Shown: positions 26,780 through 35,505 of the stretch, one piece after another
Position numbering within the stretch: the stretch's first letter is position 1
How the letters are laid out: each line of letters begins with the position of its first letter
Source of the DNA: Aurantiochytrium sp. KH105
Taxonomy: Eukaryota > Sar > Bigyra > Thraustochytrida > Thraustochytriidae
DNA: 64,000 nt
Reading direction: 5' to 3'
NCBI GenBank assembly: GCA_003116975.1
Contig: BGKB01000083.1
Coordinates: 254,603-318,602 of the forward strand
Position numbers and translations under genes: made by a program
The notes under the pieces: generated by a model
What the model saw: the letters and a program-made list of their open reading frames with translations, nothing else
The model's database searches: none
What the model was told of the DNA's origin: nothing

Positions 26780-29700
26780 ATGGCCTCGGAGTTGTCACGG
26801 CGCAGTCGTAATCAGGAATTACACGATGATAGAGCGAGCCTTGAGAGGGATTCCGCACAATTTCGTGGCGATCAAGATGACGAACGCACAGAGACATATG
26901 CCGAGGCATACACAAGACTGGGGTCTCATGTCCGCGCACGAAAGGCGCTTGGCAAAAGCGCGGCAGCAGCCGCGGAACGACGTGCACAAACGGCGGACGG
27001 ATTCCGCCGCAGAGACTGGGAACGCTTGGAGCGACGCCAGTATGAGCGACGTGTGGCTACAGATGGACCTTTTCGTGTGCAAAATGTCGTGGAAAAGATG
27101 CAACCAGATCCAAATGGAATCAGTAGACACAACTCGCTTGAAAGCATCTCTTTTAAAGACGAGCAGCATCGCAAATCAGGCGATCCTTCTGCCATCATTC
27201 GCGCAGCGATGCGCACGGCCCTTTCGTCTAAAGTCGTCTCGTTGCAGTGGAAAGGTCTCGACGAAGTACCACCCGAGCTGCAATCGACACTTACGATTCA
27301 ATTGAATCATGTGCAGACGATCTTACTCATGGGCAACCGTTTTCGCGAGCTGCCGACATGGAGTCGGTATAGCTTTCGAAATCTGCGCGAACTAAACGTT
27401 TCAAATAACCTTCTCGAGTCCCTTCCGGCAAATCTGGGCGAATTTTCGACCTTGGAAGTTATCGTATGCAAACAGAATGCACTAACTGCGCTGCCGAACA
27501 GCATTTGCAAACTCTCGCGCCTTCGCGTCGTCGATGCACGCGGCAATCATCTTGCTGGGTTGCCAAAGGGAATCGGGCGCCTGAAAAGACTCGAGACACT
27601 TTTACTTGGCGAAAATCACGTGGAACTGCTTCCGTGGTCCTTTCGCGAGCTCGCGAGCCTCTCAACGCTGGAAATAGGTCGAAACGTATTGCAAGCGCTC
27701 GCCTTCATTGAGATTCTGCAACTACGCGACGACGACTTTGACGAGCAAGATTTTGAGAAAGTTTGGGAGCGTCGCGTTCTACCCAACGACGCCGTCGTCT
27801 TTTACAACAAGCTGACGCGCGAAATACTGCAGCGGCCTCCAAAGCCGATTGAGCGCGGCGATCCGTGGACCGAATGGATCCCGGGCGATCCTGATGATGC
27901 TAGTCCTCATGGCCCAGAGAGCGAAGAGCGCCGTGAAGGCCGTGAAGAGAACGACGGCGCACACATTCCTGCACTTCGTCTCGGAAGTCTTGGCATGAGC
28001 AAAGGCCGTCGAAAACTCACCGGTGCGGCGCAGCAGATCTTGCTTCGGCGCAAGGCGGTCCTTGCTAGACAAGGGAAAGGAATTTGGGGCTGCGAGCTCG
28101 ATCTGGACTCTGGGTATCAGGTGTACATGAATAACATACATCGTATCAGTCAAACATCGATGCCTGGCGACTTGGATCGCTTTGGGAGACTCAAAATGCT
28201 TGTCCGTCTCGTGTTGCGCCGAAACAAATTGAATGAGCTTCCCGAAAGCTTTGGAGATCTCACCCGGCTCAAGTATGTTGACGTGAGTACAAACAAGCTC
28301 ACAGAGATTGCTCCGTGCGTTCTCAAGCTAAAGGATCTCGAGCATCTCGACATGAGCGACAATGCAATCAAGGTGCTCCCGAGCGGAATTTCTGATCTCA
28401 AGAACCTCTGCACGTTGCTTCTCCAGCGAAACGCCATCGAGACCATCCCAGCTTCGCTCGGCCAGCTCACGCAGCTCGAAAAACTGTGGCTCATGGATAA
28501 CGCCCTGGGACCTGGGAGTTTGCCGTCATCATTGCGGGCGCTTAAAAACCTGCAAGATATCCAGCTTGGGGAGAACGCTGTGCTGGACGATGAGCGAGCG
28601 CCGTCGTGGGAGCCCGAAGACCCAATTGCCACCGTTGCGCTTCGTAGTCTGTCTCAGCAGCGCGTTCATCGACGAGAGGTCCTTCCTCGACCTGTTTCGC
28701 AAGCAGGCGTGAAGCTTGTGGGTGGTTTTCCTGTCAAGGCACGTGCGGAGAAATTTCCGGCGCTCATGTGGCACTTTGAGGAGCAGCAGCGTCTCGAGTC
28801 ACTTGGCGCGCCTCCGCAGCCGCACAAAGTCTCTTTTGGTATCGACCAAGAGCTTCAGGATTTTAGTTTTCGGTTCAATAAGGAGGAGCGCGAGCAGATC
28901 CTTGCAGCGCGAGCCACGGGAAATCTTAGCATGCATTGGCGCGGACTCAAGGCGATTCCGCCGCTCGTTTTTCGCGTGAAAGCCTGTCTTTTAGAACTGC
29001 GGCTCGTTGGCAATGAATTGACTTCTCTTGGCGAGGAAATCGGCGAGCTCGAAAATTTACGCGTTCTCGACGTTCGTAGCAACCAAGTCTCGACGATCAC
29101 GTCCCGAATCGGTGGATTGAAGAATTTGCAAGAGCTCGTTCTTGCAGATAACGCTCTGGAGGAGCTTCCGGACCCTCTTGGTGAACTGCAGGACCTCCGC
29201 AAGCTCGCCATTCAAGGCAACAAGATTCGCGAATTGCCGGAAACGCTTGGTGGCCTCGCATCTCTTCGTGTGCTAGAAGCCAACGTGAATCACATTTCCA
29301 CTCTGCCGTCAAGCTTTGCAAAGTTGGAGGCCTTGCAGGTACTTATGCTCAACAATAATCGTCTTGAGGTCTTTCCTCCTCAAGTTCTCTCGCTACGATC
29401 GCTCAAGGTGCTGCACTTAAACCTAAACAAGATTGGCGCTTTGCCAGACGAACTAGCCCAGCTCGGCGCTCTAGAGACCTTACACCTTGCAAGCAATTGC
29501 ATCAAATCCTTTCAAAATGCGCTTGCGCAAGGTCCGCTGACGCTAACGCTATCCAGTCTCTGGCTCACCGCCAATCAGATTCCTGAGCTCTGCGATGACT
29601 TTCATCGTTTTGCAGCGCTCCAAGACCTACGACTGGACCTAAATCAAATGGTGTCTCCGCCTGAAGACTTTAGTCTTCGTGAAGGGGTGGCCAGCGTCTT

Positions 29701-31837
29701 GCGCTACTGCAAAATCCGAGCCTCGAGGCTGGAAAAAGTCGTCACACAGTTGCGAGAGGCAAATTTTGAGGTCGACGCCACGCGACTTCGCCCTCATGCC
29801 AAGGGGGTTCTTACAGGCAACACAGGCTTTCTCACGAGCGAAATGCTTGAGAACGTTGATGCACAGCTTGACAAGTATCTGAATGGCCCAATCTTTGAGT
29901 ACCCTGGTCTCTCGGGTCGCAAGATTGTCCAGGATGTTCACGACCTTCGCGCTCATCAGCGGCATCTCTTTCTCGACACGGTCTTGCGGCAATTTCTCAT
30001 TGTCATGGAGCTGCTCGAAGCAGACCCGACGATTTGTACGCGGCAATACTTTAATCCCAATGTCAGGCGGCGCTGGGGACGGAAAAATTCGGTGATCGAC
30101 TGCTATGCAATGCGCCTCGAGGCCCTCTTTGATGATCAAGACTTTCCCGAACAGCGGGCCGTCGTCGACAAGCTCGAAGACCGTTTGCCAACGGACGACG
30201 GGGGTCACGTGCGCTTTCGTGAGATCGAGTTCCAGGGCGAGAAGTTTTTTCTGCAACGTCCGGTGCTCGAGGACGCGCTCAACAGCTTTGAGGATCCATA
30301 CCATGGCCAAGTCACAACGTCAGCCGCACCGGTGAGGTTTAAGCCATACCGAGACTACTCGCAAGAGCCGAGCTCGGTGATGAAGACAATGTCGACGAGC
30401 TTTAAAGACGGCGGCAAGAGTCGCGACGAAACCACGAACGAAGGGATCAAGGACGACTTTCGCACGGTCAAAAGGCCGTGGATGGCGGCCGTCATCCCCA
30501 AGCTCATATACACCAAGGAAGAGGCTGCGCGTTCGCAATATGAAAAGAGCCTCATCAAGCGTGAGCTTGAAGCAACGCGCGAATCGGTCGACATCTGGTT
30601 CGGCTCGGAAGACTACCAGTCGCGCATCAAGAAGGAGTTGAAGCGTCGCAAACAGAATCTTAAACGCCGAATTGCACTAACTGAGGTCGATGTCTCGTAT
30701 GCTGAGCAAAGCGTCAGTGAGGCGAAGCGAGAGCTCATTGATGCTAAGGGGCGCAAAAATCGCTTTGAAAAGGGAGAACCCTTCCACGAGCACGGATTCA
30801 ACGATGCAGAGGAGGCTGAGGCCGGTCTCGCGGCAGCCCAGGAAGCGGTGAGCCAAGCGCAAAAGAGCCATGCGGACTTGAAAAAACTGGTCAAGGAGCT
30901 CAAGGCGCAACTAAAGGAGAAACCACGGCAGCAAGAACAGCGTTGCCGCGATGATCTCAAACGAAAGGCTCTCCAGCGCTGCCGAAGGCACATTGTCTTC
31001 CAGGGCAGAATGCTTGCGCGAAAACGTGATTTACGGCGGCCCTGGGACGGTAAAAATGGTCAAATGTTCGTGCAGTGGAAGCAATATTTGGAGGCCATCG
31101 AGCGTGATACAGCTGACATTGAGGAAGAAACTGCGACGAATAATAAGCGGTATCAACTTGATCCCGAGGCAGCAGCCATTCAGGCAGAAACTTTGCGCGC
31201 GGCCATGGAAGGTGTTGAAGCACGGAAGGAACTCATCTATCAGATTCAGGAGATTCACGACCACCCGTACGGATGGAGTTCGGATGACTCGGATGGAGCC
31301 TCCGATAATAATGACTTTGAGATGCCCGAGGGCTCAGATTCTGGCAAAAAGGAGGATGGCGGCGAGAGCGAGGCTGGCAAGTCTTCATCAAAACGCTCTC
31401 TATCGTTCATGGCCTCGCTCAGCTCGGCGACCGGGGGTGGGGGTCAGGGTGACGCCGAAGACATGGTCGAAGACTCCCCTCCAGGCACTCCCATGGCGAG
31501 TGCTGGTGCTGCTGCCTCTGAGGAAGATGTTATTACACGTCGGTCTTCGCAGCAAGCGAATCAGGTCGCGATGACGGCTCAGCGCCGGGCTTGGTTGCGC
31601 CAGACCACCTTGCGAAATGGAGAGGATGACGGCGAGCTTGAGCTTTCTTCATTGAGTGAAGATGACTCTGTGGGAGACAGTCTCTCCTCAATGAGCAAGT
31701 CGGGCAATGAAGATGACGACGACGACGATGACGATGACGAAGACATTTCAGATACAAAGAACGTTGCCAGAAACCTTCTGGAACAAATTCAAAGTCAAAG
31801 TCAAAGTCAAAGTCAAAGTCAAGACGAAGGAGAATAA
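26780..31837 (+). CDS. Large leucine-rich-repeat protein with C-terminal coiled coil
   Basis: 1685 residues from ATG 26780. A charged N-terminal region (1-130) precedes LRRs of the LxxLPxxxxxLxxLxxLxLxxN type, in three blocks: about 150-315, 450-620 and 725-960 (for example LESLPANLGEFSTLEV, LRELNVSNN, LEHLDMSDN). Between blocks lie helical linkers; one contains RNKLNELPESFGDL. After about 970 there is a helical region, a long basic coiled coil (about 1210-1420), an acidic Ser/Asp-rich tail and a terminal run of Gln-Ser pairs. There is no kinase, ROC, TIR or membrane segment, so it is probably a scaffold. The LRR type resembles SHOC2/LRRIQ-like proteins. No introns are needed. Confidence 0.7.
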   Translation: MASELSRRSRNQELHDDRASLERDSAQFRGDQDDERTETYAEAYTRLGSHVRARKALGKSAAAAAERRAQTADGFRRRDWERLERRQYERRVATDGPFRVQNVVEKMQPDPNGISRHNSLESISFKDEQHRKSGDPSAIIRAAMRTALSSKVVSLQWKGLDEVPPELQSTLTIQLNHVQTILLMGNRFRELPTWSRYSFRNLRELNVSNNLLESLPANLGEFSTLEVIVCKQNALTALPNSICKLSRLRVVDARGNHLAGLPKGIGRLKRLETLLLGENHVELLPWSFRELASLSTLEIGRNVLQALAFIEILQLRDDDFDEQDFEKVWERRVLPNDAVVFYNKLTREILQRPPKPIERGDPWTEWIPGDPDDASPHGPESEERREGREENDGAHIPALRLGSLGMSKGRRKLTGAAQQILLRRKAVLARQGKGIWGCELDLDSGYQVYMNNIHRISQTSMPGDLDRFGRLKMLVRLVLRRNKLNELPESFGDLTRLKYVDVSTNKLTEIAPCVLKLKDLEHLDMSDNAIKVLPSGISDLKNLCTLLLQRNAIETIPASLGQLTQLEKLWLMDNALGPGSLPSSLRALKNLQDIQLGENAVLDDERAPSWEPEDPIATVALRSLSQQRVHRREVLPRPVSQAGVKLVGGFPVKARAEKFPALMWHFEEQQRLESLGAPPQPHKVSFGIDQELQDFSFRFNKEEREQILAARATGNLSMHWRGLKAIPPLVFRVKACLLELRLVGNELTSLGEEIGELENLRVLDVRSNQVSTITSRIGGLKNLQELVLADNALEELPDPLGELQDLRKLAIQGNKIRELPETLGGLASLRVLEANVNHISTLPSSFAKLEALQVLMLNNNRLEVFPPQVLSLRSLKVLHLNLNKIGALPDELAQLGALETLHLASNCIKSFQNALAQGPLTLTLSSLWLTANQIPELCDDFHRFAALQDLRLDLNQMVSPPEDFSLREGVASVLRYCKIRASRLEKVVTQLREANFEVDATRLRPHAKGVLTGNTGFLTSEMLENVDAQLDKYLNGPIFEYPGLSGRKIVQDVHDLRAHQRHLFLDTVLRQFLIVMELLEADPTICTRQYFNPNVRRRWGRKNSVIDCYAMRLEALFDDQDFPEQRAVVDKLEDRLPTDDGGHVRFREIEFQGEKFFLQRPVLEDALNSFEDPYHGQVTTSAAPVRFKPYRDYSQEPSSVMKTMSTSFKDGGKSRDETTNEGIKDDFRTVKRPWMAAVIPKLIYTKEEAARSQYEKSLIKRELEATRESVDIWFGSEDYQSRIKKELKRRKQNLKRRIALTEVDVSYAEQSVSEAKRELIDAKGRKNRFEKGEPFHEHGFNDAEEAEAGLAAAQEAVSQAQKSHADLKKLVKELKAQLKEKPRQQEQRCRDDLKRKALQRCRRHIVFQGRMLARKRDLRRPWDGKNGQMFVQWKQYLEAIERDTADIEEETATNNKRYQLDPEAAAIQAETLRAAMEGVEARKELIYQIQEIHDHPYGWSSDDSDGASDNNDFEMPEGSDSGKKEDGGESEAGKSSSKRSLSFMASLSSATGGGGQGDAEDMVEDSPPGTPMASAGAAASEEDVITRRSSQQANQVAMTAQRRAWLRQTTLRNGEDDGELELSSLSEDDSVGDSLSSMSKSGNEDDDDDDDDDEDISDTKNVARNLLEQIQSQSQSQSQSQDEGE
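31789..31821 (+). repeat. TCAAAG hexanucleotide tandem repeat (coding)
   Basis: Hexamer array at the 3' end of the LRR gene encoding alternating Ser and Gln. Length changes here would stay in frame. Confidence 0.8.
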
Positions 31838-32251
31838 GATGTACCCAGGTTCAATGACATCAAAGTGAAGGAGCATAAGAAAAAGTTGGGCTCATGCCAA
31901 AATGCAAGATACGTCAAAGAAGCGTGAATGGTGTATGGAGCCAGTGGTTTTCAAAGACTTTTCATACGAAGAAAGAGTTTGTTGAAGTGCGTGCAAGTTG
32001 CAAACCACAGGTATCGAGAAGCTGCGCGACCTTTTGTAAAGGTATTCGTAGCTAGCGAACAGAAATATGTATTGGCCATGCTAGTCTTGAGCCTTTTGGA
32101 GAAAATACCAAATGTTGCGACGCACTCTTTCTTTCTTTTTCTTTTCGCTAAACATTCCCGGATGTCATCAAGATATATATCGCGCTCTTTACGACACGCA
32201 CGCACGCACGCACGCGCACATGTAAAGATGATGACACTTGAGAAACGCAAA
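31838..32251. other. Convergent intergenic region
   Basis: 3' ends of the LRR and oxygenase genes face each other. An ACGC run sits near 32198-32215. Nothing else supported. Confidence 0.45.
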
Positions 32252-33337
32252 TCAGGCAGAGTCCGCAGCAACTGCACCGGGATTGGCCTGCGTGATGCGT
32301 GTAAGCATGTGTTTGCCTGCATTCACAGGTGGCATGTACTTTTCTTTGTTTCCGACTTGCGGCGCGAGCGAAGCGTCAAAGTCAGGACCACGAAAAAATG
32401 CAATAGAGTAGCGATGATCGCGAGGATGATTGAACGCGCGATGGACCGTGGAGCGAAAGGTGTCGCCACTCCAGCGCGCAAGCATGTCGCCAACGTTGAC
32501 AACAAAGCAGCCCTCGCGAGGGGCAACGGGCATCCAAGCACCATCCTCGGGGCGAATGATTTCGAGACAAGGGTCATTGGTTCCACGCATGTTAAGAATC
32601 GTCAGACACTCAAAGTCGGTGTGCGCTCCAATGCCAATTTGGGAGCCGAGCTCCCCCGTCTCGAGCGGTGGGTAATGAAGACAATTCATGGACGTCATCG
32701 GTGTCTCGGACGCCTGACGCACAAAAAACTCAGGATCCAGCCCGAGCGCCAGCGCGCTCACGCGCAGCAGGCGATCGGAAAGCTGTCGAACCTCTTCGTA
32801 ATATACCGACATCGGTTCGCGAAAGACGCTCGGGTCGTTGTTGGGCCAGACATTGTCGCAGTAGAGAAGATCGTTGTAGACGGCATGGTCGCGGGGGAGC
32901 TCAGTGCCAAAGTGAAAGAGCTCTTTGTAGTCCATTGCAGCCTTGGCGTCGGCTTCCTTGCCCGCACCCTGGTTCGTCTGGTCCTTGCGCAGGTCCGTGT
33001 CATCCATGCCATAGTCGCCCTGCTCAAATGGACCCACGTACCCGCGAAAGCTGCCAGTCTTGCTTTGATGGATGGATCCTTTGACCTCTTCATCTGCAAA
33101 AAAGTTAGCCAACGCCGTAAAAGCGCCTTCCTCTACCTCGCGCGGCACGCCGTGGTTGCTCACGTAGAAGAAGCCGAAGCGTCCCGCCGCCTTGCGCAGC
33201 TCCTCGGCGGCCTCCTCATCGCTGCGCGAGAGGTCCACGAGCGGGAGCGCCTCCGCGGCCTTCGCCGACGCAGAGAGCTGTCGCAGCGCGCCGTGTCTCG
33301 CGCGCCGCGCCGCCGTCCCCGCCGCCTTGGCCAACAT
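32252..33337 (-). CDS. 2-oxoglutarate/Fe(II)-dependent oxygenase, isopenicillin-N-synthase-like
   Basis: 361 residues from ATG 33337. This Met is preferred over the in-frame Met at 33442 because it begins an amphipathic Arg/Ala-rich presequence ending RQLSAS, which looks like a mitochondrial targeting peptide. The DIOX_N region (about 30-140) includes LPLVDLSRS and GFFYVSNHGVP. The double-stranded beta-helix core carries the iron triad His239, Asp241, His299 and the 2OG-binding Arg309-x-Ser311. All catalytic positions are intact. Substrate cannot be predicted; the family includes small-molecule hydroxylases and desaturases. A second, divergent family member lies at 54649-55662. Confidence 0.82.
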   Translation of the reverse strand: MLAKAAGTAARRARHGALRQLSASAKAAEALPLVDLSRSDEEAAEELRKAAGRFGFFYVSNHGVPREVEEGAFTALANFFADEEVKGSIHQSKTGSFRGYVGPFEQGDYGMDDTDLRKDQTNQGAGKEADAKAAMDYKELFHFGTELPRDHAVYNDLLYCDNVWPNNDPSVFREPMSVYYEEVRQLSDRLLRVSALALGLDPEFFVRQASETPMTSMNCLHYPPLETGELGSQIGIGAHTDFECLTILNMRGTNDPCLEIIRPEDGAWMPVAPREGCFVVNVGDMLARWSGDTFRSTVHRAFNHPRDHRYSIAFFRGPDFDASLAPQVGNKEKYMPPVNAGKHMLTRITQANPGAVAADSA

Positions 33338-33941
33338 CGCTCCTGCGCACCTCCTGCCTCTGAATTGATGAAATACGAATTGCGTCTCTCTCGATGATGA
33401 TGCGATCCGAGTTCGAGTGATCGCAGCGTGCCTACCGGCCATGAGAGTTTCGACTCCACCGTCATTCCTGTCGTCGGCGTTGGCATTTTCATCATCGTGC
33501 TGCCGCTTCTGCGACGCCCAGCTGCTCGCAAGATGTTTGGAGCAGCATAAGGGTATGGGCTAACCTGCGCGACGCGGCTTGCATGGAGGCTTGATGGGGG
33601 CACAAGAGGCAGCACTTTTGTGGCGTAATTTCACACATTTGACTCTCCCTCGCGAGAGAACAAGTGGCAAGAAGCAAGGAGACCAATTGTAGTGCTCAGT
33701 TAGCGGCTTGTTTCAGTCAATGAGGACGGCCTGGTTGATGAAGCAAGCTATGGGCCGGCTGACGTAAAGAAGGACGATCAATTTTTATGCTGCGAACTGT
33801 GGGGCTTTGATTTTGGTCATCCGCGACGATGTGTCCACTTTGTCCATTTCAGTTTTCGGACGAGTCGCAGCACAGCAACAGCAGCAAGAATCGAAGCTTG
33901 AAACAAACCTCGAATCAAAGCTGTCCGCCAAGACTGCCAGG
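33338..33941. promoter_or_regulatory. Divergent region, oxygenase / ARM-repeat protein, with a probable splice acceptor
   Basis: 604 nt. A strong acceptor-like sequence (ccactttgtccatttcag, ending 33852) precedes an open frame joined to the ARM gene, suggesting an upstream exon or a 5' UTR intron. No other coding sequence supported. Confidence 0.45.
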
Positions 33942-34976
33942 ATGGAGTTCCTAGCCATGCAAAGCATGTCCGAAGACGCCGCGAGGGAGGCCGGAAATGC
34001 GCTCCGAGCGACCATGCGCGCCCATCGTCTGGATGCGCGAGCGCAAGAGCGAGCATGCCAAAGGCTGCAAGAGCTGTCGACGACGCTTCGGAATGAAGAA
34101 ATACTGGGCGCAGAGCTCGGCATGGGAAACGAAATCAAAGCAGCCATGCAAGTTCACGCGTTTGATGGAGGGGTGCAAGAGCAGGCATGCTGGGCACTCG
34201 CCAGTCTCGCTGAGAATGAGGGGAATCAAGTAACTTTCGTCCAGGACCTTGCAATCGGAAGTGAGATCAAGTCGGCCATGTGCAATCATATGGCGCACGC
34301 CGGAGTGCTAGCAAGCGCATGCGGTGCTCTGCAACACCTTGCTTTGAATCGACACAATCGAGTCATATTATGCCAAGAACTTGAAATTGGCAAGACGATC
34401 AAAGCCGCTATGCAAGCGCATACCGCAGCGTTAACTTTGCAGCAGCAAGCTTGCGAAGCGCTCTGGGGTCTTGCATTGGATGATGAGAACAAGCCGATTC
34501 TTTGTCAAGAACTCAGACTCGGCAAAGAGATTAAGACAGCCATGAAAACGCATGAGGCGAGTGCTGCTCTTCAGCAACAAGCTTGTGTGCTTCTTTGGAC
34601 GCTTGCTAGCACGCATGAATGTAATCGGTTGCATCTCGTTCAAGAGGATGAAATTTACAATGAGATTGCGTCGGCGATGCGCGCTCATTCTGAGAGTGCT
34701 GGCGTGCAAGAGTGGGCATGCAGGGCAATGAAGGCACTTGCTATGCCCATGGATGCTCAAATCAGAACGGATCTAACGAAAGCTCTTCGATCGCATCCGT
34801 CGCACGATGGGGTGCAAGACGCAGCGCGCGAGGCTCTCGATGTCCTGGAAAGCCGAGACCAGCCCATTTCCAAATTGCAGGTCAACCACGCAGCCCGTAC
34901 GATCGATAACGACCATTGTGTCAAGGATGCAATTGTCTTACCAATCAACGAGCAATCAGAGTCCAAAGTTATTTGA
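33942..34976 (+). CDS. Armadillo/HEAT-type repeat protein
   Basis: 344 residues from the first in-frame ATG, 33942. The frame is open back to 33768 without an ATG, and a poly-Gln stretch (VAAQQQQQE) lies just upstream, so a spliced first exon may add residues. The protein is about six tandem units of about 44 residues with the pattern LG.EIK.AM..H.....LQQQAC.ALW.LA. The regular helices fit an ARM/LRRK2-N-type solenoid, a protein-binding scaffold without catalytic motifs. Partner and pathway are unknown. It is followed by MRE11 in the same direction after 529 nt, too far for a shared transcript to be assumed. Confidence 0.6.
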   Translation: MEFLAMQSMSEDAAREAGNALRATMRAHRLDARAQERACQRLQELSTTLRNEEILGAELGMGNEIKAAMQVHAFDGGVQEQACWALASLAENEGNQVTFVQDLAIGSEIKSAMCNHMAHAGVLASACGALQHLALNRHNRVILCQELEIGKTIKAAMQAHTAALTLQQQACEALWGLALDDENKPILCQELRLGKEIKTAMKTHEASAALQQQACVLLWTLASTHECNRLHLVQEDEIYNEIASAMRAHSESAGVQEWACRAMKALAMPMDAQIRTDLTKALRSHPSHDGVQDAAREALDVLESRDQPISKLQVNHAARTIDNDHCVKDAIVLPINEQSESKVI

Positions 34977-35505
34977 AGAGCAATTCTCGAAGCTCATCAC
35001 CGGTGAAGAAGAAGTAGAAGAAGAAAAGATGTCATGGCGTGATAAACAGCTTGCTCGCTCTTTCGCTCGTCACCCTAGGCCATTCCACGACACTTTACTA
35101 GCAAATAAAACGAAGAAAGACTCGTCAATGTTTTTCTGCTATGCTCAGCGACGCATCTTTCCCCAACCGACGATAGGCCCGTGTCACGAGGAGTTGGGCT
35201 CCTTCCTCTGAGGCTTCTTGCGCAACGCGCCAACGCAGTCTGCTCTCGACTCGACTCGACTCGACTCGATTCGATTCGATTCAACTCGAACTTAACCATC
35301 CAGAACCCAAGCGGCGCTTCGCCCAGGTCCACAGCGTGGCGCGGCGCGGCGCGGCGCGGGAGTTGCGGGACGCGAGGCGCGGAGTGCGTCGCAGCCAGTG
35401 GCCATCGCCGACGGCGCGAGGTCGCAGGGCGGCGTGCACTGGCAGGACAAGCTTCCGCTCGTTCCTTTCGCTCATCCATCGGCCATCTGTCCAACATCCA
35501 TCACC
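34977..35505. promoter_or_regulatory. 5' region of MRE11 with pentanucleotide repeat
   Basis: Between two plus-strand genes. It contains a TCGAC/TCGAT pentamer array at 35246-35292 and a GGCGC run at about 35338-35360, upstream of the MRE11 ATG. No gene seen. Confidence 0.5.
35246..35292 (+). repeat. TCGAC/TCGAT pentanucleotide array
   Basis: About nine 5-nt units, the first part TCGAC and the rest TCGAT with decay at the end. It lies about 210 nt upstream of the MRE11 start. Confidence 0.85.

Noticed and set aside
31928-33397. 489-codon plus-strand frame over the first oxygenase
   Set aside because: It is the antisense shadow of a gene with intact catalytic motifs and has no family motifs of its own.
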